Assembly (NCBI GenBank): GCA_946624065.1
Contig: CAMORT010000047.1
Coordinates: 1-17,552, forward strand
Direction of reading: 5' to 3'
Length of the DNA: 17,552 bases
From: F23-D06 sp002392325
Lineage (GTDB): Bacteria > Bacteroidota > Bacteroidia > Bacteroidales > WCHB1-69
In this document: piece after piece, positions 10,801 through 16,032 of the stretch
How positions within the stretch are numbered: the stretch's first letter is position 1
Layout of the letters: the number at the start of each line of letters is the position of its first letter
Position numbers and translations under genes: made by a program
The notes under the pieces: generated by a model
The model's database searches: none
What the model saw: only the letters and a program-made list of their open reading frames with translations
What the model was told of the DNA's origin: nothing

Positions 10801-11441
10801 GGACCGCCACCGATGATTGCGGCAATACCGCCACCACCACCCAAACATTGCATGTGACTCAAAATTCCTGCGGCACACCGATAGATGGTGACAACCACTC
10901 CTATCCTACCGTGGTACTGAATGGTACTTGCTGGATGGCTGCCAACTTGAGAACCACATCTTATACTGACGGTCGCGCTGTTCAGGTTTACTACCAGTAT
11001 CAGTCCGCCACCGCCCCGAATGCAGCGGAGAATGTGGACACTTACGGTCTGCTGTACGATTGGTATTCCGCTATGGATGTGGCAAGACCTTCGAAAGCCA
11101 CCACGGTTCAAGGTGTATGTCCTACCGGTTGGCATATTCCGGACGATGACGATTTCGCTGCCATCAGCAACATCGACCTAAGCGCTCTCCGTGCCACCGA
11201 CCACTGGTTGATCAACAATGCGGACAACAGCACCGGATTCACCATGTTACCTGCCGGCCAATACAACGCCGACAAAGACAGATACGAGAATCTGCTCGGT
11301 AACGCATACTTCTGGTCCGCCACTACCACCAACGACGCCGAAGCCACCTGCCATATGGCCGACTGCAACTGCTCAATGTGGTATGTATATCCTAACTCAA
11401 AGTACTACGGATTCAGCGTGCGCTGCGTGAAGAACAATTAA
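1836..11441 (+). CDS. Giant secreted multidomain surface protein (3201 aa) ending in a FISUMP domain
   Basis: A signal peptide is clear (MKKIYFFLTMLVTLCLAGTMQA; no lipobox cysteine). Domains, by approximate residue: 26-196 unnamed beta module; 198-286 Fn3; 287-469 MAM-like/cleaved-adhesin type; 470-567 and 568-658 Fn3; 661-833 second copy of the unnamed module; 834-915 Fn3; 916-1021 DNYGDGW-type domain; 1022-1178 and 1320-1462 two copies of a GDR/Q-I-I-I module; 1180-1233 HGKPYTESG...CDSI repeat; 1234-1319 Listeria-Bacteroides type repeat; 1483-2410 InlB-like and chitobiase-C-like modules in near-tandem copies; 2416-2608 three MucBP-like repeats; 2609-3008 PKD/SprB/HYR-like domains; 3009-3201 FISUMP (GTCWMAANLR, CPTGWHIP, FWSAT, GFSVRCVKN). 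No catalytic domain is visible, so adhesion or matrix binding is the likely role (inference). No canonical T9SS C-terminal sorting domain is seen. The start has no Shine-Dalgarno. The gene stands alone, with its own leader and terminator. Confidence 0.9.
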   Translation: MKKIYFFLTMLVTLCLAGTMQAQSTLTVHDGGATSQYIPFDGYNADHAQHNQMIYPASDLSAMNGMEITQLVFYFNGSYGTSYSSEVETGRLGTWTVSLGETTASTLTELDASTTLSQVYQGIMTWDHTALTLTITFENGYVYNGGNLLIDFVHTAANWNLYYFIGEGTSNNVSFNSYNSSAYNFLPKLTFSYNTPPSCSKPTNVALSFVNNQMAYFTWDDIEGASWQIANVAADETPTYWGSTFTNHEGGTTGLTASTQYDFYVRRYCSATDQSEPVKVSYWTKCNPITSLPWNEDFENFEGTGGVSLSDPCWENKHLEGSGTYLFQVFSGSGSTNTVDGNSTNMLRLPDMSSGTMTKLVLPCMTLPTDQNYQFVLDIYRGTNSPSYVGEGIRVYASTDGEIDGATELAFISRNYTVSDNGLIPAEETAGWYTYELPIPFTGNCYIILRGESKYGWATFMDNFKVEELPSCTKPTALHIVSGSLTAHTVTIEWDADEDAMFQILMPAGTFNPNEPPTTWNVQAQTENTANWNSLTPDRDYGVWVRKWCSATEQSEPVYITFHTPVACLIPTGLTATLTSGDGSVADLSWTETGEATNWILEYSTADDFTGATSVNVSGTPAQHITGLTAETTYYARVKADCGNADGQSEWSSTIHFTPTDAYFITVNNGTTTNQFVPVYGFYCDNYSRGQFIIPAEELTAMQNGFINKMTFYSTDENKSWGNASFKVYCGNIGETTLSALAEWNGLEEVYSGSLSVSDNQMVITFDNPYQYLGGNLLIGVNQTVTGTYSSSTWYGVAAPEGASMGGYGDAININKQNFLPKTTFEYTPGTAPTCIKPTGLEVNYTGGNTAQVSWTSDASAFNIEVNGTVTNNVTNPYTLSELTLATVYELRVQADCGSDGTSEWTNPVSFVTDLCTPVEQCDITFKLTDNYGDGWSGNAIKVVDVLTNVVLGEFANTSAAEAHEAQIYHLAVCNGREIQFQWVAGTYASETSYTVLGPNSDTIFSGANTMAAPVNYTVNCETSVVSCESWELVTDNSLEVGDRIIIASKEQNVAMSTTQSTNNRGVEIINKNPDNTLGLPLDETIQILTLQEGTSTGTFALYTGVGYLYAASSSNNYLRTSTDLNANGSWTISISNDGTASIIANGTSSRNVMQYNQNSSIISCYGSASQNPLVIYKLSDLKTYSDTIVTVTGTEFVWHGKPYTESGIYGDTLTGAASNGCDSIVLLHLTLQAPPYTVTFEPGTGTCATTELTESASGAGVTLPEAASCTNPDGYVFAGWSETNIEIATATAPTLFTAGNLYYPTDNTTLYAVYKTEATSEGTPTLDKTNTISDGDQVIIVCESKTKELGNMSSTSTYGPAVDYSGEPQGAYLLTVTAGSATGTYSFIDDDENYLYWNSGNSLELNSSKTANSSWNVTFDSDDNAIILNAHDNTRKLQYNAASPRFACYTSAQTAVQLYKLTPTSITTYLYYSTPECGEFTYNVTVSTDITNGTVTADPTTAAEGTPITLTATPEEGYHFGLWDVVDASNNPVAVTDNTFNMPASDVTVNAIFWIDTLNITATVNPTDAGMVEGTGAFEYGSDATLVATPAEGFLFSNWTLNGEVVSTNAIYDIIGIEADAAYVANFVAMGQVAAPTFSPAAGTYTSDQDLHVTINCATTGATIYYTTDGTTPTETSTVYNTPVEITETTTIKAIATAGNMLPSEVAEATYTVNPVYNVLFEDILNGLVTADTLKGVEGDAITLTATPEEGYHFGQWDVVDASNNPVAVTGNTFNMPASDVTVNAIFWIDTLNITATANPTEAGTVTGAGQYEYNTDVTLTATANEGYLFNNWTLNGESVSSSDILTFTALENAAYVANFVVMGQVAAPTFTPAAGTYTSEQDLNVSMSCTTTGATIYYTTDGTTPTQTSTVYSTPIEITETTTIKAIAMAENMLPSEVAEATYTINQVYNVYVEETDNGTIGANPSSGVEGTTITLSYTAEDGYTLKKWIVQNGSHEDITVTGNTFNMPASDVYVTAEFVPDTFTVTVVANPTAGGVITSGAGRYAYGEEVSIEFEANPGYEVNHVGMAVESDDEEESDSQFSMPAGNVTVTVYFNPATYSLTIEVGQGRLLNGFVRDNTYTYGEGYNLPGENDVEYAGHTFGGWYGNPDFSGDPITVISTDAYGDSTVYAKWTINTYNITATVNPTNAGMVEGTGEFEYGSDATLVATPLEGFLFENWTLNGEVVSTNAIYDIIGIEADAAFVANFVAMETVSAPVITPNGGTYDSENIPDITVSCETADAIIYYTTDGTDPDENSSVYDGPIIINGTTTVKVLAMAENMLPSEIVTAQFTINQVYDVNVEETDNGTVGAQPSSGVEGTTITLSYTADDGYTFKKWIVYDSNEEAVTVTGNTFDMPASDVYVSAQFVPDTFTLTIHYMYADNTQAAEDYTEQVAYGDEYSVTSPTVEGHTPSQTVVSGTMPADDYEETVFYSTNSHSLTIHYVYADNSEAHADVVNNYNFGVEYSVESPVIEGYTADITTVSGTMGNDNIEVVVTYTVNSHTLTINYVFEDESEAANTHTETLDYQEEYEVASPELATYMPDQAIVSGTMGDEDVTVTVTYTQIVMDAIDNVVVCNGISTEDITFSTPVTIGSFTYEWANDNAAIDLAETGTEGSIASFKAVNNGTEPAVANVTVTPTCTYNDMVVVGVPQTFTITVNPTLTSEFNATACDSYYWTEADTTITDEGENDYAHVFTSQYDCDSVVTLHLTLHMTPAEIVTNITNNTSCDETQPNGAISIASPAGDFEYSIDNQNWQTETEFTALAAGDYTLYARPLNSECAQTTTVSITDEIVMPDATAAFVPGTPSFYCADATIALSGEGSSTGEDYSYAWSGPNNYEGTEMNVTVTTAADGTHSGTYTLVVTNTVTHCSSEATVDVIVNTPTTPDYLFTITTHGDAYANINEGETEVTAVFADPEVHHFLSDCNWTVSNDAQATYNAVGDYTINWTATDDCGNTATTTQTLHVTQNSCGTPIDGDNHSYPTVVLNGTCWMAANLRTTSYTDGRAVQVYYQYQSATAPNAAENVDTYGLLYDWYSAMDVARPSKATTVQGVCPTGWHIPDDDDFAAISNIDLSALRATDHWLINNADNSTGFTMLPAGQYNADKDRYENLLGNAYFWSATTTNDAEATCHMADCNCSMWYVYPNSKYYGFSVRCVKNN
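6282..7685 (+). repeat. Two near-tandem ~700-bp coding repeats in the giant gene
   Basis: Unit 1 (6282-6986, 235 codons) and unit 2 (6987-7685, 233 codons) each encode an InlB-like repeat, a second InlB-like repeat and a chitobiase-C-like module. DNA identity is high in blocks; for example about 48 bases around 6449-6496 recur unchanged around 7152-7199. Partial further copies start at 7686 and 8850, and the 8370-8590 segment matches 6500-6725 closely. Confidence 0.85.
9081..9653 (+). repeat. Three 195-bp coding repeats (MucBP-like)
   Basis: Three consecutive 65-residue units start at 9081, 9276 and 9471, each opening with LTI(H/N)Y(M/V)(Y/F) and containing a (V)VSGTM motif near the end. They resemble MucBP repeats best known from Gram-positive mucin-binding proteins. 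Unlike the 700-bp repeats they have diverged at DNA level. Confidence 0.7.
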
Positions 11442-11463
11442 GCGCACAACTTCATAGAAAACC

Positions 11464-11498
11464 AATGGGGATGGCTGTAAACCATCCCCATTTTTTTT
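11464..11498 (+). terminator. Intrinsic terminator after the giant gene
   Basis: An 11-bp perfect stem AATGGGGATGG (11464-11474) / CCATCCCCATT (11482-11492) with a 7-base loop, then T to 11498, 22 bases after the stop codon. Confidence 0.93.
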
Positions 11499-11530
11499 GT
11501 TGACAACAACACCCAAGGCTGTCACAGACA

Positions 11531-11564
11531 AAAAAAGACGGCTGAAATATCAGCCGTCTTTTTT
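11531..11564. terminator. Bidirectional terminator between convergent genes
   Basis: AAAAAAGACGGCTG (11531-11544) pairs with CAGCCGTCTTTTTT (11551-11564); one more A-T pair leaves an AATA loop. It has an A run on one side and a T run on the other, so it can work in both directions: for the minus-strand lipoprotein gene ending at 11584 and as a backup for the giant gene. Confidence 0.88.
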
Positions 11565-11583
11565 AAGAAAATAAATCTAAAGA

Positions 11584-11793
11584 CTATTTGCACTTGTACA
11601 AGTCAGCACCCCATTCATCGTTGAGCTCAGCTTGTTTGGCATCACAATCAGCCTTACTCATGGTTTCATCTTCAAAAACAGGGGCCACATGATAGATGTC
11701 TGTCTTGGCATAGCAATGACAGCCCTTGCCGCAGGATGTTCCAACTGTTGCCAACAAAGCAACCGCCGCAAATACTACTAATACTTTCTTCAT
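11584..11793 (-). CDS. Small cysteine-rich lipoprotein (69 aa), unknown function
   Basis: The chosen start is the ATG at 11793-11791, giving MKKVLVVFAAVALLATVGTSC, a textbook lipoprotein signal with the lipidated cysteine at residue 21. A longer frame reaching 11898 would put 35 odd residues before this signal and is rejected. The mature protein is only about 49 residues and has cysteines at 21, 25, 27, 50 and 68, leaving four besides the lipid-bearing one, enough for two disulfides in the periplasm or at the outer membrane. The middle region D-E-T-M-S-K-A-D-C-D-A-K-Q-A-E-L is likely helical. I do not recognise a family. It has a promoter candidate about 120 bases upstream and its own terminator, so it is probably a single-gene transcript. 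Confidence 0.8.
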   Translation of the reverse strand: MKKVLVVFAAVALLATVGTSCGKGCHCYAKTDIYHVAPVFEDETMSKADCDAKQAELNDEWGADLYKCK

Positions 11794-11912
11794 AATTATT
11801 ATCACTAAGACTTCTGATTTGTATTGCAAATTATTTGCGATGACTTTAGCGGAAGTCTTTGAACACCAAAGCACCGGCAAACAATTCATTAATTTCACCT
11901 TTCAAAACGCGA

Positions 11913-11920
11913 CAAAGATA
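11913..11920 (-). promoter_or_regulatory. Candidate -7 element for the small lipoprotein gene
   Basis: On the minus strand the sequence reads TATCTTTG followed by TCGC, an exact match to TAnnTTTG. No clear -33 TTG is seen. The predicted start would give a leader of about 110 bases. Confidence 0.45.
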
Positions 11921-11990
11921 CTAAAAATTTCATTTTACCCCACCCCGTTGATTTTTTTACATAAAACACTAATAATCATATTGTTATAAT

Positions 11991-12035
11991 AAAAAAAGTG
12001 AGGGTTAAAGAGAATATTCTTTTCAACCCTCACTT
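11991..12035 (-). terminator. Intrinsic terminator after the SIMPL-domain gene
   Basis: Arms 11996-12006 (AAGTGAGGGTT) and 12025-12035 (AACCCTCACTT) pair over 11 bp, with a further inner palindrome AGAATATTCT. Read on the minus strand, it follows the stop at 12054 by about 18 bases and is followed by a T run (11997-11991). Confidence 0.88.
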
Positions 12036-12053
12036 AAAAAAAACTATTTGGGA

Positions 12054-12788
12054 CTATTTCACATAATAGGTAAGACGCATGTTGATACTGACATGCTTCT
12101 GTTTGGAGGAAGTGTTGAACGCACCACCCCAAGAATAACTATCTTCGGAAGAATTGGGCGCTGTGATTTGAAAAACGCCAGTGGTGGCGGTTTTCAGGTC
12201 GCCCAGTTTGCCGCCAGCATTCTCCGTAACCGTCTGCGCACGCTCGCGGGCATTCTTGGAGGCCTGTGCCAGCATCTCCAACTTCAAATCGGAAAGTTTG
12301 GTGTAGTAATATTCAGGATCATCACTGGAAATCTTGATGTTTTGATCGTAAAGCTCGGAAATCTCACGGATAATCTTCTCAATTTTGTCCACATCTTTCG
12401 ACTCCACACGAATGCTTTGCTCCGAAACATACCCTTCAAATCTCTCCACCCAATGTCCGTTTTCCCAATGGGAATCGTACTTAGGCTTTGTGGAGATGTT
12501 TTTGAAATCAATCTCATCCGTTTTGATACCCTTGCTGCTTAAAAACTCTTTCACAATCTTGTTTTGATTCTTAATGAGCGCATAGGAAGTTTTCATGTCC
12601 ATGTCCAACACATCGTACCTGAGATTCCATACGATAAGATCGGATGTAAAGTCTTTTTCCGCCAAACCAACAACTGAAACAGTTTTGGAAGGTTTTTTCG
12701 ACTGGTAATAGAAAATACCGACTGCAATAGCGGCCAACACGAAACAAATGCCAAGAATTACGGCAACAGTTACTTTATTGTTTTTCAT
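12054..12788 (-). CDS. Membrane-anchored SIMPL-domain (DUF541) protein
   Basis: A 244-residue protein with one N-terminal membrane segment (about residues 7-27, VTVAVILGICFVLAAIAVGIF) followed by YYQSKK, which fits an inner-membrane anchor or uncleaved signal with the rest in the periplasm. From about residue 36 it shows the SIMPL pattern: the strand KTVSVVGLAEKDFTSDLIVWNL, a helix D-M-K-T-S-Y-A-L-I-K-N-Q, the strand GYVSEQSIRVES, the helix DVDKIEKIIREISELYDQ, and later the helix ASKNARERAQTVTENAGGKLGDL typical of the family. The function of the family is poorly known; members form oligomeric periplasmic assemblies. The length is normal. The gene is monocistronic, with a terminator at 11991-12035; no promoter was recognised in the 181-base divergent gap upstream. 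Confidence 0.85.
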   Translation of the reverse strand: MKNNKVTVAVILGICFVLAAIAVGIFYYQSKKPSKTVSVVGLAEKDFTSDLIVWNLRYDVLDMDMKTSYALIKNQNKIVKEFLSSKGIKTDEIDFKNISTKPKYDSHWENGHWVERFEGYVSEQSIRVESKDVDKIEKIIREISELYDQNIKISSDDPEYYYTKLSDLKLEMLAQASKNARERAQTVTENAGGKLGDLKTATTGVFQITAPNSSEDSYSWGGAFNTSSKQKHVSINMRLTYYVK

Positions 12789-12850
12789 AATAGCGGATTA
12801 TTAAAAAGTTTATGAACTAAACGAAGAGACAGGGGAAATATTGTATTGGT

Positions 12851-12899
12851 AAGAGAAAAGAGAGGAAAAGAGTAAGAGAGGAGAGAGGAGAGAGGAAAA
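12851..12899 (+). repeat. Purine-rich tract upstream of the S23-family gene
   Basis: A run of A and G with a single T (12873), built of irregular GAGAGG, GGAAAAGAG and GAGTAAGAG units. It is roughly the inverse complement of the CCTCTTTT tract on the other side of the S23 gene (13396-13427). Confidence 0.7.
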
Positions 12900-12945
12900 T
12901 GAAATTGTTTTTAATCTTTTTTATTACTTTCTTAAAATATTTTTA

Positions 12946-12953
12946 TATTTTTG
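12946..12953 (+). promoter_or_regulatory. Candidate -7 element for the S23-family gene
   Basis: TATTTTTG matches TAnnTTTG and would place the start of transcription near 12960, only about 10 bases before the ATG. No good -33 element is seen, and the AT-rich context makes chance matches likely. Confidence 0.35.
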
Positions 12954-12969
12954 CAAAAAAATAACCATT

Positions 12970-13392
12970 ATGCAAAATACACTTTTTTCATTTGAACGTT
13001 TAGATGTTTGGAAATCAGCTAAAAGATTGGTCGTTTCCGTCTATGGATTACTCCGGGATTTTCCATCGGTTGAGAGATATGCTCTTTGTGATCAGATTAG
13101 ACGAGCCATCATATCTGTGCCATCAAATATAGCAGAAGGGAATGGGCGAGTTTCACTAAAAGAGAGAATACATTTCATTGAAATAGCATACGGATCCCTA
13201 ATGGAAGTTTATAGCCAACTGCTAATTGCTGTTGAACTACATTATATACCTAATGCAGAATTAGATTCCTTAAAAGAACATTTTTCTGAGGTATCTATAA
13301 TGCTAACCGCTTTTAAAACATCTTGCGCAAATCGTTTGAAAAAGATGGGAAAAAAAGAGAATGAAAATGTTAACAAGCAAAGCATTAACTAA
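12970..13392 (+). CDS. Four-helix-bundle protein, S23/23S-rRNA intervening-sequence (IVS) family
   Basis: A 140-residue protein with the family's hallmarks: FERLDVWKSAKRLV in helix 1, FPSVERYALCDQIRRAIISVPSNIAEGNGR across helices 1-2 (the SVPSNIAEG motif is diagnostic), then F-I-E-I-A-Y-G-S-L-M-E-V in helix 3 and a final helix about 98-125. Relatives are encoded within 23S rRNA intervening sequences in Leptospira and occur as free-standing genes in many Bacteroidota; their role is unknown, and a pentameric nucleic-acid-binding barrel has been proposed from structures of the family and of the related Avd proteins. The C-terminus is a lysine/asparagine-rich tail (KKMGKKENENVNKQSIN). Here the gene is not in an rRNA; it is flanked by simple purine/pyrimidine tracts and converges on the T9SS cargo gene with only 42 bases between stops and no terminator. 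Base use is more AT-rich than in the large neighbours. Confidence 0.88.
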   Translation: MQNTLFSFERLDVWKSAKRLVVSVYGLLRDFPSVERYALCDQIRRAIISVPSNIAEGNGRVSLKERIHFIEIAYGSLMEVYSQLLIAVELHYIPNAELDSLKEHFSEVSIMLTAFKTSCANRLKKMGKKENENVNKQSIN

Positions 13393-13395
13393 CAC

Positions 13396-13427
13396 CCTCT
13401 TTTCCTCTTTTCCTCTTTTCCTCTTTT
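13396..13427 (+). repeat. Four perfect tandem CCTCTTTT octamers
   Basis: CCTCTTTT is repeated four times without error (13396-13427), followed by ACTCCTTTC. It fills the gap between the convergent S23-family gene (stop 13392) and T9SS cargo gene (stop 13435). Such octamer tracts are prone to slippage; here any length change would fall outside both reading frames. Confidence 0.9.
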
Positions 13428-13434
13428 ACTCCTT

Positions 13435-16032
13435 TCATCGAATCAAGGTAATAGAACCGTGGAGCGGATAGGAATACTCTCCGGTGAGGGTTTGCACATA
13501 GACTTCGCAACTGTAATAGAAGACACCTTCGGAGCAAGGTTGGTGCGTACTTTCATCGGAACCGTCCCAAAGGATGTCCGGATCGGAAGTCCGGAACACG
13601 CGACGGCCCCAACGGTTGAAGATCTCCATCTCCACCCGTGTAACACCCTGATATGGCGGAATAGGGCCATACACATCATTGATGCCGTCGCCGTTTGGTG
13701 TAAACACATTGGGCAGATTATATTCCAGACAATCGTAGATATCGATGCATACCGTATCGGAAAGAGCGGATATATTATGGTTGGAGTCGGCCACTTTCAT
13801 GGCGAAGCAACCCACTACCGTACCCATGCCGCCCAACTCATACTCACAAGGATAGGCCCAGCAGTTATCCTGACTGTTAAAGGCAACCACCTGCACAAAC
13901 TCGCTTTCCAGTGTGGGTTTGTAATAGAGATAATAGGCGTGCACATCGCGCGCCGCCGAGTCGGAAGCGAACCGCCATGAGTAAAGCACCGTATGGCAAT
14001 CGGTTGTGATGCTCAATTCGGGCAATTGCGGGGGTTCGTTGTCAATGGGCGAGGCACATGTTCGCTGCGAACGATTATACAACGGACCTATCGTATCCGG
14101 AAGCCAATAATAACCTTTTGCCTGCACAAAATAGCAGTACTCCTTCTCATTGTCCAACCCAACATCCGTATATGTGGTGGCTGTCGTGGCGGCAATGGAA
14201 TCCCAAACATGCAAATCTTCATCCAAGCGGTAGATGACATACTCCACATTGTTCCAGGGCTGCCGCACCGACCAAGACAGGTTCAGTCGCTTGTCGGCAG
14301 GGGTAATCCGCATAAAGATGGAAGTGGCAGGGTCGGAAGTTTCCACCAGTGTATCCGCGGTACGGAACTGAACACGGTATGTGTAGTCGGAATCCTGCGT
14401 ATTCAAATCATGATCCAGATATTCAGCTGTGTCCGAGGTGGAAAGCAGTGGTGCGGAAAACAGCAGAACAGAATCTGTTCCCTGGGCATAGTACCGGTAC
14501 AGATTATAGTGGTATGGCGGCGGAAAAGCGACGGAGGCAATCTCCGGCGGAGCGAGCCACCGCACTTTCAGGGTTCCGTTCGCACTATCAGTAGTCACCA
14601 CATCGGCATTGATTATCAGCGGGGCGTCGGCGATGATATGCACACACACTTCATCGGACACATAGCTTTCGGCGCCGTCGGGGAAGCGGGCCACCACACG
14701 ATAACAGTAATCGTGGGCATGATAGAGCGGCACTTCGGAACCGTCATCCACAAAAGTGGTGTCATCCCACGAGTTGGTCGTGCCTATCCAGTAATAACCG
14801 GCGCCAGCGGGCATTCCGGTTTCGCAGTATTCCGGATCAAAAGGATTACTGCCGTCGCGACGATAAACATCATAGCCCACGGCATTGGGGCAGGAGTCGG
14901 GCGACCACTTCAGGTGCACGCTATTGGCCACTGGCTGCGCCTGCAGATTCTCGGGTGCCGGAGCCACCACGCGCACATGCAGCGTGCGAAACGAGACCAA
15001 CTCCACCTGCGGACCATTGTCCTGCGCCTTAAACATCAGCGTATAAGGCGCTATCCTAACATGTTCGCAATGTGTATTCCACACCAAAGAGGTGGTAAAG
15101 GGCACACTATCGGTGATGGTCATAAACTGAACCGGATTATCCAGATAAAGCAATTCGCCTGTGGCGGTCAGTGTCACTATAGTGGATGTGGTATCGTGCA
15201 CTTCCACAGGCAACACCAAACGCGTGCCTGCCAGTACACATGTATCATCCACCAGAATCACGGGCGGTTGGTTGTTGCATGGCGCGATGGTAATCTGCAT
15301 ATCGCGCACCATACTGCTGATCATCACGCCGTTGCGCCACTCTTGAATCAGAATAGCGATATTATACTCGCCCGCCATGGTAGGGGTGTCCCAAATCAAA
15401 TCTCCCGTAACTGGATCTATCGTGATGGAATTGGAAGCGTATGGCATTGAATAGCCGGGAATATCTTCCCCGTCGTAACCACGGCAGTTGATAAGACTGT
15501 AGGAAAGACTGTCGCCATCAGGATCGTAAGCGCCTGGATTGTGGTAATAGATAACATTAGTGCAACCGTTGTCTATGGGCGGTGTCATTAACTGAGGAGA
15601 AGAGTTCCCACCGATAAAGGGATTGATAACCACGATGGTTTCGATGAAGAAGGGGATCTCCACCGAACTGGGAATATTGATGATGCCCGCATTGCGGTTA
15701 GGGTCCTCAAATGTGACATGAAATGTGCCCACAGCGGAAAAGGTATGCTGCGTTATATACACATTCTTGCTGATATTGTTTTCCAGATTGATTTTCTGAT
15801 AACGATCAATAGTTGAGGTGGTTCCATCGCCCCAACTGACATCAATCTGCGGACGGTCGGCAGGGCTGGGAGTGTAAGTATAAGTGGTGATGGTAAACTC
15901 GTAAGTCAGTCCCGAAATGTATGTGTAGCTTATCTCGCCCGCACGCTGGTGTGTGGCAAACAACATGCCCGGAACCAGCAGGAGCAAAAGCACTCCGAGG
16001 AGGCGCAACCGACAAACCCACTCCTTAAACAT
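13435..16032 (-). CDS. Secreted multidomain protein with T9SS type B (gliding-motility-associated) C-terminal sorting domain
   Basis: An 865-residue protein. Residues 1-26 form a signal peptide (LLGVLLLLLVPGMLFA), followed by THQRAGEISYTYI, a start common among Bacteroidota T9SS proteins. Residues about 60-112 look PKD-like (SWGDGTTS, HTFSAVGTFHVTF); 150-255 cadherin/Ig-like (GAYDPDGDSLSYSL, GDLIWDTPTMAGEYNI); the middle holds several Fn3-like domains. Residues 772-865 are a type B sorting domain (PNVFTPNGDGINDVY, IFNRWGRRVF, W-D-G). The protein should cross the outer membrane by the type IX system and be displayed or released; no enzyme domain is seen. The start ATG overlaps the wbpD stop (ATGTTTAA), implying translational coupling. 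It is the last gene of a minus-strand unit and no terminator is seen after it. A long open frame on the opposite strand is a shadow. Confidence 0.9.
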   Translation of the reverse strand: MFKEWVCRLRLLGVLLLLLVPGMLFATHQRAGEISYTYISGLTYEFTITTYTYTPSPADRPQIDVSWGDGTTSTIDRYQKINLENNISKNVYITQHTFSAVGTFHVTFEDPNRNAGIINIPSSVEIPFFIETIVVINPFIGGNSSPQLMTPPIDNGCTNVIYYHNPGAYDPDGDSLSYSLINCRGYDGEDIPGYSMPYASNSITIDPVTGDLIWDTPTMAGEYNIAILIQEWRNGVMISSMVRDMQITIAPCNNQPPVILVDDTCVLAGTRLVLPVEVHDTTSTIVTLTATGELLYLDNPVQFMTITDSVPFTTSLVWNTHCEHVRIAPYTLMFKAQDNGPQVELVSFRTLHVRVVAPAPENLQAQPVANSVHLKWSPDSCPNAVGYDVYRRDGSNPFDPEYCETGMPAGAGYYWIGTTNSWDDTTFVDDGSEVPLYHAHDYCYRVVARFPDGAESYVSDEVCVHIIADAPLIINADVVTTDSANGTLKVRWLAPPEIASVAFPPPYHYNLYRYYAQGTDSVLLFSAPLLSTSDTAEYLDHDLNTQDSDYTYRVQFRTADTLVETSDPATSIFMRITPADKRLNLSWSVRQPWNNVEYVIYRLDEDLHVWDSIAATTATTYTDVGLDNEKEYCYFVQAKGYYWLPDTIGPLYNRSQRTCASPIDNEPPQLPELSITTDCHTVLYSWRFASDSAARDVHAYYLYYKPTLESEFVQVVAFNSQDNCWAYPCEYELGGMGTVVGCFAMKVADSNHNISALSDTVCIDIYDCLEYNLPNVFTPNGDGINDVYGPIPPYQGVTRVEMEIFNRWGRRVFRTSDPDILWDGSDESTHQPCSEGVFYYSCEVYVQTLTGEYSYPLHGSITLIR
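16025..16032 (-). other. Stop-start overlap of wbpD and the T9SS cargo gene
   Basis: On the minus strand ATGTTTAA contains the start codon of the cargo gene and the TAA stop of the acetyltransferase, an 8-base overlap in different frames. This geometry normally means that the same ribosomes reinitiate. Confidence 0.85.

Noticed and set aside
11794..11898. Longer N-terminus for the small lipoprotein (104 aa)
   Set aside because: The extra 35 residues would bury the lipoprotein signal; the internal Met gives a canonical signal peptide and lipobox.
12970..13392. S23-family gene as a DGR Avd protein
   Set aside because: It has the SVPSNIAEG motif of the free-standing IVS family, which I do not recall in bAvd, and no reverse transcriptase or template repeat is nearby.
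13993..15450. 485-codon open frame opposite the T9SS cargo gene
   Set aside because: It lies wholly within a well-supported coding gene on the other strand and is rich in His, Arg, Gly and Cys with no domain pattern; it is a shadow frame of GC-biased codons.
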